Assembly: GCF_954871325.1 (NCBI RefSeq)
Contig: NC_088775.1
Location: 56,583,561 to 56,647,560 of the forward strand
Direction: 5' to 3'
From: Gordionus sp. m RMFG-2023
Taxonomy: Eukaryota; Nematomorpha; Gordioida; Chordodea; Parachordodidae
DNA length: 64,000 nt
Shown piece after piece: positions 13,440 to 22,919 of the stretch (position 1 is the stretch's first letter; every line of letters starts with the position of its first letter). A program made the position numbers and the translations under genes. The notes under the pieces are model-generated. The model saw only the letters and a program-made list of their open reading frames with translations, did not search any database and was not told the DNA's origin.

Positions 13440-14340
13440 TTAGATAAACATAAATTAGAATGTATGGCAATTTACAACATGGATGAAACTGGACTTACCA
13501 CAGTTCAAACCCCATCCAAGATTATTGCACAAAAGGGTCAAAAACAGGTAGGATCTATTACTTCCGCAGAAAGGGGTACCTTAATAACATTAGCGCTTGC
13601 TGTAAATGCAATTGGTAATACAATTCCTCCAATGTTTCTATTTCCCAGAAAAAAATATTATGACTATTTTGTTAGAGATGGTCCATCTGGCTCTATAGGG
13701 GTATCAAATGGTTCTGGATGGATGCAAGAGGAGGATTTTATTATTTTTTGAAGCATTTTTCTAAACACAATCGGTGTACTCCAAAGTCCAAAGTTTTATT
13801 AATCCTCGACAATCATATATCACACCACTCCTATTCAGCTGTCAAATTTTGTATAGATACGGGAATAATTCTATTATCTTTGCCACCCCATTGCACCCAT
13901 AAATTACAGCCTCTTGATCGGTCTGTTTTTGGGCCTCTCAAAAAATATTAGAATAATGCACTTGATGAATGCGTAGCCATCCAGGTAAATTATTTACAAT
14001 TTATGATATTCCATTAGTTATTAAGGATGTCTTGCCTTTAGCAGCATCACCTCTCAATATATCAAATGGTTTTAAAGCATGTGGAATATATCCACTGAAT
14101 ACAGATATATTAAAGAAGATTATGTGGCCTCTGTGAACTTCCAAAAAGCCCATTATTAGAATCAAGCACAGTATCTTTGGTATTAAAAGATATTTTAAAT
14201 ACTAATAGAAACTTAGATATATGTAATGATACTCCATCTACGTCTTATGTTCATTTAGATAATATTCCTGGACCATCGTGCAATTTATCAATATCCTTGC
14301 CTCATCCCAAAAAGGAAAGAGTCAAGAGAGTTAAAAGAAA
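13440..14340 (+). pseudogene. pogo-like DDD transposase, catalytic part (copy 1)
   Basis: Tc1/mariner superfamily, pogo/Tigger branch; the enzyme cuts and pastes the element at TA. The frame at 13464-13751 carries YNMDETGLTTVQTPSK (first Asp) and GSITSAERGTLITLAL. A single-base slip near 13735 moves to the frame ending 13951 with LLILDNHISHHSY (second Asp) and CTHKLQPLDRSVFGPLKKY (third Asp). A stop then truncates it. The downstream NGFKACGIYPLN-like block is still readable near 14070. The C-terminal zinc finger of copy 2 is not found. All three catalytic Asp survive but the frame does not. Confidence 0.88.
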
Positions 14341-14343
14341 AAT

Positions 14344-14925
14344 GTGACGTCTAGGCCTACTCTAGTATTAAAAATTAACAAAGCATATGACAATATAGCA
14401 AAGAAATTAGTGGATTTATTGTGTATCACAAAAATTGTATGTACAACTGTGAATTTTTGGTTAGCTAATCATCGGCATATAAAATATATATTTAATAGAT
14501 TGATAATATTGTCTTTTAAAGCTTATTTAGGGATTACGGTATACTGGCTACACCCAGACACTCTTGAGAGGGTTTCAGCCTGCTTAGCTTGCAAAAGGCT
14601 AAACCAAAAACACACATTTGATTATATAGCAAAATAAATCTTTGACATTTTTACTACATATAAGATACAAAATAAAGTGACCAAATGTATTACCGACTTT
14701 GCTAGAGATTATATAACAGCTTTCAAGTAAAAAAAATTATAATATATTTATTAAAAATTTATTAGAGTATATGAACAAGGAGAGGAATCGGATGTTGATA
14801 TAGTTCCTCTGTTAGTATTTGATCTATTTGAAAATCAAAATACTAATGTTAGTATTGTATACTTACCTAAGCATCATTTCTGTTCAGCACACACACTTTA
14901 AATCTCATTGCAAGTGTTGTCATAA
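14344..14925 (+). pseudogene. hAT A transposase, first visible part
   Basis: RNase H-like core of a hAT transposase. Reads LVDLLCITKIVCTTVNFWL, GITVYWLHPDTLERVSACLA, CKRLNQKHTFDYIAK, then VTKCITDFARDYITAFK and LPKHHFCSAHTL, the C-x2-H-like block of hAT enzymes. The N-terminal BED zinc finger is missing, probably lost with the pogo right end. Interrupted at about 14930 by the next insertion and carrying a few stops. Confidence 0.85.
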
Positions 14926-15028
14926 CGATGTCCATTTTAAAGCTCAAAAATCACATTTCTAAGTGTAAGTGTTGCTTATTTTACGTGTTCGTTGATTTGT
15001 ATATATTACTCATTTCGTTTATATATTA

Positions 15029-18000
15029 AGTTCTCTCCCAAAATCCGACCTTCAGCCTCGTGGCGCGGGAATGGCAACTTCTTTTGGCGGCTAATGGAGG
15101 TCTAAAAGGTTCCCTGTGATCTGGGTCTAGAATATTATCACGTCTCCTCGACGGAGTGCAAAAACCACTTAAAGGGTTGAGGTCAGGAAGGGCATCCTAT
15201 TATAAAAATCTTGCTACAAAATTTCCCTATGGTACAAAACATGGGCGGGGTACAGCTAAGTACCCCGTAGAATTACTCACTCTCCTACGATAAATAAAAG
15301 GATGAAAACCTGGTGGAACCAAGATTCATGAAAATGGAACTTATGACGGCCATAAACGACCTGATAATAAGTGGAGAAACCAGGGATCGAGTAAGGGTCG
15401 CGAAATGAAACGTTGGGAGTATAACGGGAAGATCGGGAAAGTGGTCGATGTATTGCATAGCGTAGAAGGCATATAGATGTGTACTGCATACATAAGACCA
15501 GATGGAAAGGAAATAGCGCAAGAATGATTGGCAAGACTAGTGAAAAGTATAAATTCTTTTGGCAAGGAAGTAATGATGGTAAGGCTGGAGTTGGGGTATT
15601 GGTTGCAGAGAAATTGGTAGACAAAGTAGTCGAAGTGAGAAGGCTATATAACCAGATAATGGTTATCAAGATAATTTTTGGTAGAAATCTATATAATATT
15701 ATCTTGGCATATGTTCCTCAGGTTGGAATTGTAGGAAGTGAAGAAAAGAAATATATATTTTGGGTGTATTGGAGGTGACATCGAGACTGGCAAATGAAGA
15801 GGGGATTATCCTGGCTGGTAATCTGAATGGACATATGGGAGCGAGTAGTGAGGGTTATGAAGGGTACATGGAGGGTTCAGTTACGCATGAGGAATCCGGA
15901 AGGGGAGAGGATTTAGATTTTAGTGATGCTATTGATTGTCTGTAATACAATGTTTAAGAAAGAATCAGAGAAGCTTGTGACTTATAAGTCGAGTAAAAAA
16001 TGTGAAAGTGATACCGGGAGAGGAATTTATTAATCAGTATCGACTAGTTATAGAGATTTTATTTTTAAAGGCACCAGGATCACTAAAAGAAATATGTGCC
16101 AAGGTCTGGAAATTGAAGGAGGAGAGTGCTAGACGTCAATTCAATATGACATTGGCAATAAGGGAGACGGAAGTGGCAACATCTAGGGTAAATGACAAGT
16201 GGGGGACCATGAAGAAAGCCTCGGTGATGACAACTGAGGAGGTATGTGGATGGACAAAATGGCTGCCTAAACATAAGGAAACTTAGTGGTGGAACCCAAA
16301 TAGCGAAAGCTGTGGATAAGAAACGGAGGTGCTTCAAATAATGTATAATAGTAAAGAAAATAGTGATAAAGATATAAGATGGCGAAAAGAAATGCTAAGA
16401 AATTAATAGCGAAAGCGCAAGAATAAAAAAGGCAGGAGTTTGCTAAAGAAATGGAATGCGCTGAAGGAATGGGAAATATGGTTCGAATGGCAAAGCAGAT
16501 GGCAAAAAAAGGCAAGATGTGGTAGGTGTTAAATGTTTAAAAAATATAGAAGGAAAAATGGTGATTGATAGTAGTATTAAGAAAACCTGGAAGATCTTCA
16601 TGGAAAGACTTTTGAACGAAGAAAATGAATGGGATAATAATGTTAGTTGTGAAAAGGTAGAAGGTCCAGGGTATAAATTTGGCAAGGATGAAATAAAGAG
16701 AGGAAGGCATCGGGTTTAACGATGGTGGCATCAGATATGTTTAAAGGTTCTGATGACTTAGGATTGAATGATTAATGAATTTAGAAAATCAAATTGTCAC
16801 AGAAGGAACTATTCCCGAGGACTGGCGAAGAAGTATAATCATCCCAGTAAACAAGGGAAAAGGTGATCCTTTAGATTGCGGGTCTTACGGAGCTATTAAA
16901 CTCTTGGAACATGCAATGAAGGTATTTGAGAGGGTGTTAGAGAAGTGGATAAGGGAACAAACTAAAATTGATGAAATGCAGTGATGCAATTTTTGTGGTG
17001 AGACAAATATATGAGAAGTATCTTTCGAAGGAAAAGAAACTGTATTATGCGTTTGTTGACTTGGAGAAAACATTTGACAGGGTGCCGCGTGAGTTTACTA
17101 GATGAGCCTTGAGAAAATCAAGTGTGGAGGAATGGTTGGTTAACGCAGTGATGGAAATATATGTGGGAGCCCAAACAGCAGTACGGACGGATTATAATGA
17201 TAGTGAAAGATTTGAAGTGAAGGTAGGCCTTCATCAAGGATCCATGATGAGTCCATTATTATTTATCTTAGTAATGGATGTGGTGGCTGAGAAATATGTG
17301 AAGGACTTCCTTGAGAGCTATTATATGCAGATGACCTTATATTAATGGCAAAAAGTGAGGAAGGATTGAGGGATAAAATTAATAAATTGAAGATGTCTAT
17401 GGAAGCAAAGGGCCTAAAAATGAATATAGCAAAGACAAAGGTGATGATTGGTGGGGAAAATCTAAAGTGGAGGAATCCGGTAAGTGGCCTTGTAGTGTAT
17501 GTGGGAAAGAAGTTGCTAGAAATTCAAGAAATGGGTACATAATAGATGTAGCGGGAAAAAGGAAGTTTAATGTTAGCAAGAATGACTTTTATTTGTAGAT
17601 CGTGCAATGGAAGAAAACAAAAATGTCGTCTATTCTAGCAAATAAAAAAGTCTCTATGAAGTTAAAGGGGAAAGTTTATATAAGGTATGTGAAGAGTTGT
17701 TTGGTTTATGGCGGAGAAACATGGGTAATGAAAACGACTCACGAAGCCAATTAGAAAGAACAGAGATGAGAATGGATGTGTGGGGTATCTCTGGGAGAGA
17801 GAAAAACTAGCAAGGAATTGCGAGCAAGATTGTGTATAGAAATGATTGGAGTGCTAATGCGACGAAATAGACTAAGATGGTTTGGGCATGTGGAACATAT
17901 GACAAAAGATGACTGGGTAAAGAGATGCACCTTGATGGAAGTAGGAGGATCAAGACGAGGAAGGCCCAAGATGATGTGGACAAATGTGATAGCGGCGGAT

Positions 18001-18117
18001 ATGAGATACATGAATCTACAAATATTATGCTCAGGACCGTCAGAAATGAAAAAGAAAAATCAGAAGGAAAACTGGCCTACCTGTGTAAACCTGGAAATCG
18101 CCATAAACGGAGAAGAA
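15029..18117 (+). mobile_element. RTE-clade LINE (craniofacial-development-2-like), broken
   Basis: Target duplication GTTTATATATT(A/T)A at 15017-15028 and 18118-18130. The 5' leader contains GGTCAGGAAGGGCATCC, usual in these elements. The 3' end is AAACGGAGAAGAAG, the usual short repeat tail. The endonuclease part: TRWKGNSARMIGKTSEKYKF (~15490), ILAYVPQVG, IILAGNLNGHMGASSEGYEG (~15795). Reverse transcriptase part: IPEDWRRSIIIPV (~16811), GSYGAIKLLEHAMKVFERVL, LVNAVMEIYVGAQTAV, VGLHQGSMMSPLLFILVMDV (~17222); the catalytic Asp-Asp region has decayed to YYMQMTLY. Tail: NRLRWFGHVEHM, GSRRGRPKMMW (~17865-17980). About a dozen stops/frameshifts. GC-richer than its surroundings. Confidence 0.93.
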
Positions 18118-18158
18118 GTTTATATATTTACTTGTCTTTTCTTTATTGGGAAAATTCA

Positions 18159-18480
18159 ATGGTTAAACCAACTAAGAATTCAACTACATCCCAGACCGAA
18201 TTGGCAGCCGCTAACGTTCTCACTCCGGACCCAACAATAATCAAATCCTGAGGCCCATCAATAACCCTAACGAGCCTAGCACGTCAAACAACACACAATG
18301 TCACGGATCATAATGTCTTACAAGCCATCACGTCCCTAACAATCCGAATGGACCAATTGGCTTCCTGTTAACAGAATCCAAATCTCAAGACCCAACTCAG
18401 TAGCAAGGTCAACAATGATAGAATTGGAACCTCCCTCTTCATCAGAAGAAGACACTACAAATGTTGACATTGAAAAGGTA
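18159..18480 (+). pseudogene. unidentified repeated ORF starting MVKP, copy 1
   Basis: Starts MVKPTKNSTTSQTELAAANV. A second copy at 31250 starts MVKPLTSRNPSTTREDPLTN, and later blocks also correspond (NSVARS/TSIARS, PPSSSEED/SSPSS). Polar, Ser/Thr/Pro-rich, with a short predicted helix in between. It could be a gag- or ORF1-like protein of a retroelement or an accessory ORF of an unknown element. No enzymatic motif. Broken. Confidence 0.5.
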
Positions 18481-18483
18481 GGT

Positions 18484-18780
18484 AACGATGTCCATTTTAA
18501 AACCATTTCAAAAATTGCATTTTCTAAGTAAGCTATTGTGGAATAAACATGAGTAATCTTCAAACTGTGCAGCCATTTTTAAGGAAAACATAGGAAGATA
18601 TCTGATTTAACCGGTTATAAAATGGAATTCTCTTTATTACTTCGTGTTAATAGATAGTCTTTTTAAGGAGAATTGCCAAAAATTTGACGAATCTTGTGAT
18701 AAATCTGAATTACAGAGATTTTCAGATAACGACATGTCGTTCATGGAAGAATATTGTATGGTTAGTGTTAATTAAGAAAT
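18484..18780 (+). pseudogene. hAT A transposase, second visible part
   Basis: After the insertion the hAT reading resumes: NDVHFKTISKIAFSK near 18486 and LQRFSDNDMSFMEEYCMV near 18711, the block that precedes the insertion domain of hAT enzymes. Stops and frame changes are present. It is interrupted again at about 18790 by the C-rich inverted repeat. Confidence 0.7.
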
Positions 18781-18920
18781 ATGATATGTATATATATATA
18801 ATTTTATTGAATCCCGGAAAAACCCCCCAGAAAAATATACACCTGGAAAAAAACCCCCGGAAAATAAACCCCTGGATTTATTTTTCTCATATATATAGAA
18901 TTTACTTATGACCTAATAAT

Positions 18921-19100
18921 AGTGTTGTTAAACGGCTCGTTTTGAGTTTTGAAAACGGCTAATTATATATTTTAACCAGAAAAATATTTCTTAAGCCTAG
19001 AGATTATGATAATATATGTCTAAACCTTTGTTCCTTCTATGAGCAAATTCTTCAGGCTTGCGAAATATTTTTCTGGATGAAATAATGAGTTGTATATTGA
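18921..19100. mobile_element. MITE fragment, TAGTGTTGTTAAACGG family
   Basis: Left end TAGTGTTGTTAAACGGCTCG, identical to the complete 224-bp copy at 30483-30706, then matching interior (CTAAACCTTTGTTCC, inverted relative to GGAACAAAGGTTTGG). The right end is degenerate. Confidence 0.7.
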
Positions 19101-19469
19101 TTATAATGGATATACTCATATTTATAATGCATAGATAAATTAGTATTTTAGAAAAAAATATAATATATTAATAAGCTAAATTTCTTTAGGCCCTAATTCA
19201 TTATTTAAAGATTACTCATATACCCTTCCATAAAAAATGCTTAAACAAGATAAAATGCTGAAGTTCAAATTGGTACTGGGAAAAAATACCCCAGTAAAAT
19301 AACCAATATATTTCTTATTTTCGTAAAGATTATTTGCAGTAGTAATAAATACAATATCCATCCTTAATTATCATATTAAGTAGACTAAATTTGACAAAAT
19401 TTTAATAAAATATATGCATTTTATTGGTAAATCATGATTATGTTACACAAATTTAATAATTTAATAATA

Positions 19470-19840
19470 ATATGGGTTGACTTTGAATATTTAAGGAAAT
19501 CGCTCTTATAAAATCTGGAAGGCTTCGCACTCCATTACGGTATTCCTCGCAAAGTCTCTTTAACCGAATCTGGGTATTATAACTCTGCAATTTTGTTTTC
19601 GGTGTCCAACTATCTACACGCCATCGTTCAAGTTTGATTTCATCGGTAGCCATCTCGCATTCCATTTTTTTAATCAATACCCAGATTGTTGTTTATTCCC
19701 AACCAGATTAGAAAAACGATGATTCCAACCTTCGCGTTGATTATTTGTGCGTTCTTCGTCGGATAGAGTGCTCTGATTCACGTTCCAAGTTTCTGGAGGA
19801 AATCGAATCTTAATTCGACGTGTTTGGAATTGAGAATTGC
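19470..19840 (-). pseudogene. MULE (Mutator-like, FLYWCH-type) transposase C-terminal fragment
   Basis: Minus-strand reading RIKIRFPPETWNVNQSTLSD then EERTNNQREGWNHRFSNLVG, the conserved end of Mutator-like transposases of the metazoan type (NxxxEGWNxxF). After a single frame change it continues KKMECEMATDEIKLERWRV, LQSYNTQIRLKRLCEEYRNG and LPDFIRAISL, the usual helical tail. The catalytic DDE domain is absent. It lies inside the C/G-run inverted repeat. Confidence 0.82.
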
Positions 19841-20164
19841 TTCTTATAACAAATTCTATAAATATGAAGAAAAAAAATCCGGGGGTATTTTTTCCTGGGG
19901 GTTTTTTCCGGGGATTTTTTTCCCTATTACCGATTTTATTGGTTATGGAACCGATTACTGCGGCTCTTTCAATTTTAGAGAACGGGGAAAAATGCATTTG
20001 GGATATCTCATTCCCACGATAATTATTATAATATTAAAACTTAAAAAAATAGCTTTAAATAATTTAAGTTTTGTAAGCCGCTTATTAATTCAATCCTGGA
20101 AGGCATAAATAAAAGGTATACACTTCAAATGACAATTTACATTTTAATTATTTTTTTATTCAAT

Positions 20165-20575
20165 AGATTCAAACATCTATAGAAATGAAAATATATTATC
20201 CGCAATAATTCACCCGCTATTTAAATTGGAATGGCCCTTGTTAAAATTAGAGGTCGACAAAGGAATTACGCTAGAACTTATTTCCAGTTCGAGAAAAGAT
20301 CTTGATAAAAAGCAGACTTAATTCCTTTATTTAACACACATACCAGAATATTTTCTGATAAAGATAAATTTTTTTGATGAGGAAATGAATTTTTTTTCAA
20401 AATAAAGATAATTCTTTAAATATTTTTAATAAATTCCCCGAATTAAATATAATACAACTCTCCCATCCTCTGCGCCAATTGAACGTGTGTTTAGCATGGC
20501 AAAAGCTGTTTTGAGAGATTAAAATTTTGAAAATCAATTGTCGCTAAAAATAAATAAAAAATTGTTACAAAAGGA
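20165..20575 (+). pseudogene. hAT A transposase, C-terminal exon with dimerisation domain
   Basis: Opens after an acceptor TTCAATAG. Reads ILSAIIHPLFKLEWPLLKLE, matching the hAT HPxFKL block, then LPSSAPIERVFSMAKAVLRD, the hATC dimerisation signature, and LSLKINKKLL. A few stops. The right terminal repeat follows within 310 bp, which fits the usual gene-to-end spacing. Confidence 0.88.
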
Positions 20576-20891
20576 TGTTATCATATATATAATATATTAT
20601 TTTTGTATAATTTTATTTATATATATGAAATTTTTTTTATAAAATTTTCTTATTCTTATTATATATTCTTTTTGTATAGGTTTTTTTATTTTATATATTG
20701 TAGGAAAAAAATAATTTTTTGTATATAATATTTAATTTTTTAAGTAATGAGTAAGTAACTCGTTACCTTTTTGAATAGTCAGTAACGCGTAAAAAGGTAA
20801 CGAGTAACGGGAAAGGGTTATTTTTTTCAGACGTAACGAGTAACGGTAACGCGTTTCTTTTCTATAGTAACGTTTACAGCACAACTTAAGC

Positions 20892-21521
20892 TATTCACAA
20901 TTTTTATAATATCAGATAAATTTACGCATATGTATATATAATTTATAAGACGCTTGCATATGATTAAAATAATTATATAATTTAAAGTATTATAAATTTA
21001 TATATTTTATAAATAATTAAATTTTATATGATATATAAAAGTTTTTATATATGAAAAATTAAAGAAAATTTTTTTATAAATAAAATGTTTTTTTATTCGT
21101 TATATTTGATGTATATCAAATTAAAGCTATTAATTTTAAACATGGCTAATATATTGTCTTAAAAAATATAAGGCATTTATTTTTATAAAATTAAATCTTA
21201 AATAGATTTTTTTTTAATGTTTCAAAGAAAATTTAATTATTTTAGATTATAAAAAACAAAAGAAGTAATAGTGTGTGAAAAAAGCGTCCAAACCTTTATT
21301 AGAGTTATGCATGAAAGGAATGTTTAAAAAAGGGCAAAAGCAAGAAGAAAATAAGTAAAGCATTTCCTCAAGGATAGAAAAGTAACGTTACTATACTATA
21401 AACTAACATATGATTATGATTTAATAAAATCGAAAATTTAAGAAAGTTTTTAAAAAGGGCAAGCAAACTTTATTGGTGAAAATAAGAGTAATTGAAGGAA
21501 ACATTAAATATAAATTCAAAC
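20892..21521. repeat. intronic DNA with a dispersed AT-rich repeat
   Basis: A stretch around 21100-21200 (GCTATTAATTTTAAACATGG, CTAATATATTGT) recurs inverted at about 30165-30220 with similar flanks, so part of this DNA is a dispersed repeat. Otherwise featureless up to exon C. Confidence 0.5.
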
Positions 21522-21863
21522 CAAATTTGTGAAATAGTATCCAGCTTCCCCACGGAGCAATCTGTTGGGATAGCAAAATTTGGAAACGTAAATCATGTTG
21601 GATTGAAGCATAGGCGGATTAGCTTTTAGTATGACGTAAATGAGGGCTGGCAAAAATTCATCGGCGCTTGTAATATTATTGGTTATTTTTCTGAACGATG
21701 TTCCTTGTGGGTTCGATTTTTCGGAATTTTTTGATTCGACAATAATTTTGTTTTTAAGAATTATATTAGTATTTGGGTTGGTATCTTCGACAATGGTGAA
21801 TTTGTCCTCGTTTACGTCTTTACATGCACCGAGAAGGGAGAGATCCGAAAAATCTTGGTTAAC
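21522..21863 (-). CDS. RABGEF1: Rabex-5/RABGEF1 homologue, exon C (VPS9 catalytic core)
   Basis: 114-codon exon, phase 0 at both ends. The first ~65 residues are acidic and polar and have no counterpart in vertebrate Rabex-5. From [19 protein letters not shown] (starting near 21668 and reading leftward) it is classic VPS9, followed by [11 protein letters not shown] and [13 protein letters not shown]. The Asp of the SADEF motif and the Tyr of GYYFTN correspond to the residues that contact Rab5 in known Rabex-5 structures, so the core looks functional. The acceptor AAAAAG/GTT was chosen because the next upstream AG would put a stop in frame. The donor TTG/GTTTGA is non-consensus beyond GT. The next exon continues FTNL-CCAISF exactly as in vertebrates (FTNLCCAVAF). 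Confidence 0.94.
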
Positions 21864-22484
21864 CTTTTTAGGTAAAATATTATAATAACTTTACTAGCCG
21901 AATTTCAACATAAGAATCATCATATAAAATTTGTTATGAAATACAAAAAATATTTTAACAATAATCTCACAAGAACTTCTTTTTAATATCTTTGATGATA
22001 ACTGGGTTTAACAATAAGGGTTACTAAGTCTTTAATGCGGATATAATTAAAATTTAGTATATAGAAGTTGTTAAACGTTAATATAAAGTACATAACAAAA
22101 ACTACGTCAATATAGAATACATTCCATATTTTTAAATAATCGCGATCCTAGAACATAAGGTAAATTAAAAACAGGGTTATTTAATTAGTATCATTTAATC
22201 TTGGCCTAAAATTAAAAATTGGAACCAAAATATCCAGATTATGTAATTATTTTACAAATATGCCATAGTAGAAAGAATAGATTATCAATTAATTTTGATC
22301 TTCGAAACGATCACATTTAAGAAACAATGTTTAAGAAAGATTAAAGAATTAAATTTTGGAGATATATCAATTTAGAAAAAGCCTATATGTGTAGTATTAT
22401 ACCAAGTGAAATCTAAATATAAAAGAAAAATAAATAAAATGAAGAGGAGAAATGATATAGGGGAGGAGAAGGAAAATAAATTAC
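21864..22484 (-). other. short Rabex-5 intron between exons B and C
   Basis: 621 bp, phase 0, with GT (GTAATT) at the exon B end and AG (AAAAAG) at the exon C end. AT-rich, no transposon recognised. It is the only intron here free of visible elements. Confidence 0.8.
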
Positions 22485-22672
22485 CTGATTAAGTGAGGAT
22501 TGATCGGAGTACACACTGAGATCCTTTTCACTAGAATCTGTGTGAAGGTTATTTTCCGCTTTAAAGATCTTCTTTTTGCTTTCGGATAACATAGCGAAAA
22601 TTTGCTTGCTGCACCGATATACGCAATGCAATTTCTGTTGAGGGGTCTTGCGGGCATTTGTTTCTATAATGT
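22485..22672 (-). CDS. RABGEF1: Rabex-5/RABGEF1 homologue, exon B (VPS9 domain)
   Basis: Second visible exon of the Rab5 exchange factor. Joined to exon A it reads AITDIIETNARKTPQQKLHC and then VYRCSKQIFAML, matching vertebrate RABGEF1 DIIEMDSKRVPRDKLAC and ITKCSKHIF. After that helix it continues about 30 residues of Lys/Ser/Asp-rich sequence (ESKKKIFKAENNLHTDSSEK) that vertebrate proteins lack. The acceptor is a weak CATAAG site and the donor is AATCAG/GTAATT. The exon ends on a whole codon. An in-frame stop lies just upstream of the acceptor, which fixes the boundary. Base composition is clearly less AT-rich than the flanks, as for the other exons. Confidence 0.9.
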
Positions 22673-22919
22673 CTTATGATCGTCGATATTTTTGTTATTT
22701 TACGTGATATTATATCGTAAATATTGCGAGGAAAGGGAGTATAAATTTTTAAACAAAGGATGAATGTCTTCCCAATAAATAAATCAGATATTTTAACATT
22801 TATCCTACTCAATAATATCATTCAAATAATTATCTAAAGCAAACATAAGAGACTAATTTAATCAAGGCAGATATAATTGCTTCATCTATAAAAATAATTA
22901 TCAATTATAATGTGGAGAT

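Larger units (their letters stand above)
11900..14343 (+). mobile_element. pogo/Tigger-like transposon, copy 1, right end lost
   Basis: Left end TAGGGGAGACTGGGGTTAGG with TA target at 11900. The right terminal repeat is absent: after the transposase C-terminus the sequence passes directly into hAT A coding sequence near 14344, so a deletion removed the junction. Exon 1 begins MVRKYKSKKINIG (12331). Exon 2 is ~13020-13193 (RSNFMRYYKRYQESGIL; FYGLSIKK before GTATAG). The DDE part follows. Confidence 0.85.
14926..18483. mobile_element. unidentified insertion carrying the MVKP ORF, itself hit by an RTE LINE
   Basis: Bounded by a direct repeat of about 45 bp (AACGATGTCCATTTTAAA... near 14929 and again near 18484), either a very long target duplication or a tandem duplication of hAT A sequence. 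Inside are a promoter-like AT stretch (14970-15028), the RTE LINE, and an ORF beginning MVKP (18159). Upstream sequence of the ORF resembles that of the second MVKP copy at 31250. Classification unknown. Confidence 0.45.
18797..19935. mobile_element. inverted-repeat unit with C/G-run arms around a MULE fragment
   Basis: Left arm 18797-18910 and right arm 19838-19935 are inverted matches (GGATTTATTTTTCTCATATA with TAGAATTT, versus its complement). Each arm carries several runs of four to six C (left) or G (right) separated by A or T tracts, for example CCCGGAAAAACCCCCC and CCGGGGGTATTTTTTCCTGG. The enclosed DNA holds a MITE fragment and a MULE transposase exon on the minus strand. No clear target duplication. 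Confidence 0.55.
9211..20883 (+). mobile_element. hAT transposon A, autonomous type, swollen by nested insertions
   Basis: The left end CTAGTGCTGTAAAGTAACG and the right end CGTTTACAGCAC are inverted. Imperfect 8-bp target duplication ACTTAATA (9203-9210) and ACTTAAGC (20884-20891). Subterminal sequences on both sides are rich in GGTAACGAGTAACGG motifs, probable transposase-binding sites. The transposase is split by insertions into three visible parts (14344-14925, 18484-18780, 20165-20575). Insertions: piggyBac, small hAT, pogo, an unidentified element with an RTE LINE, and a MULE-bearing inverted repeat. A second copy of the left end lies at 45430-45583. Confidence 0.8.
4724..21521 (-). other. 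giant Rabex-5 intron between exons C and D (16.8 kb)
   Basis: Bounded by the GTTTGA donor of exon C and the ACTAAG acceptor of exon D, joining FTNL to CCAISF without a missing residue. It is filled by an R2-type LINE and the composite hAT nest at 9211-20883. Confidence 0.88.

Noticed and set aside
15277-15669. Minus-strand frames up to 130 codons over the RTE LINE
   Set aside because: Antisense shadows of the LINE endonuclease, which reads correctly on the plus strand.
21640-21885. 81-codon plus-strand frame [14 protein letters not shown]
   Set aside because: Antisense of Rabex-5 exon C; the hydrophobic look is a by-product.
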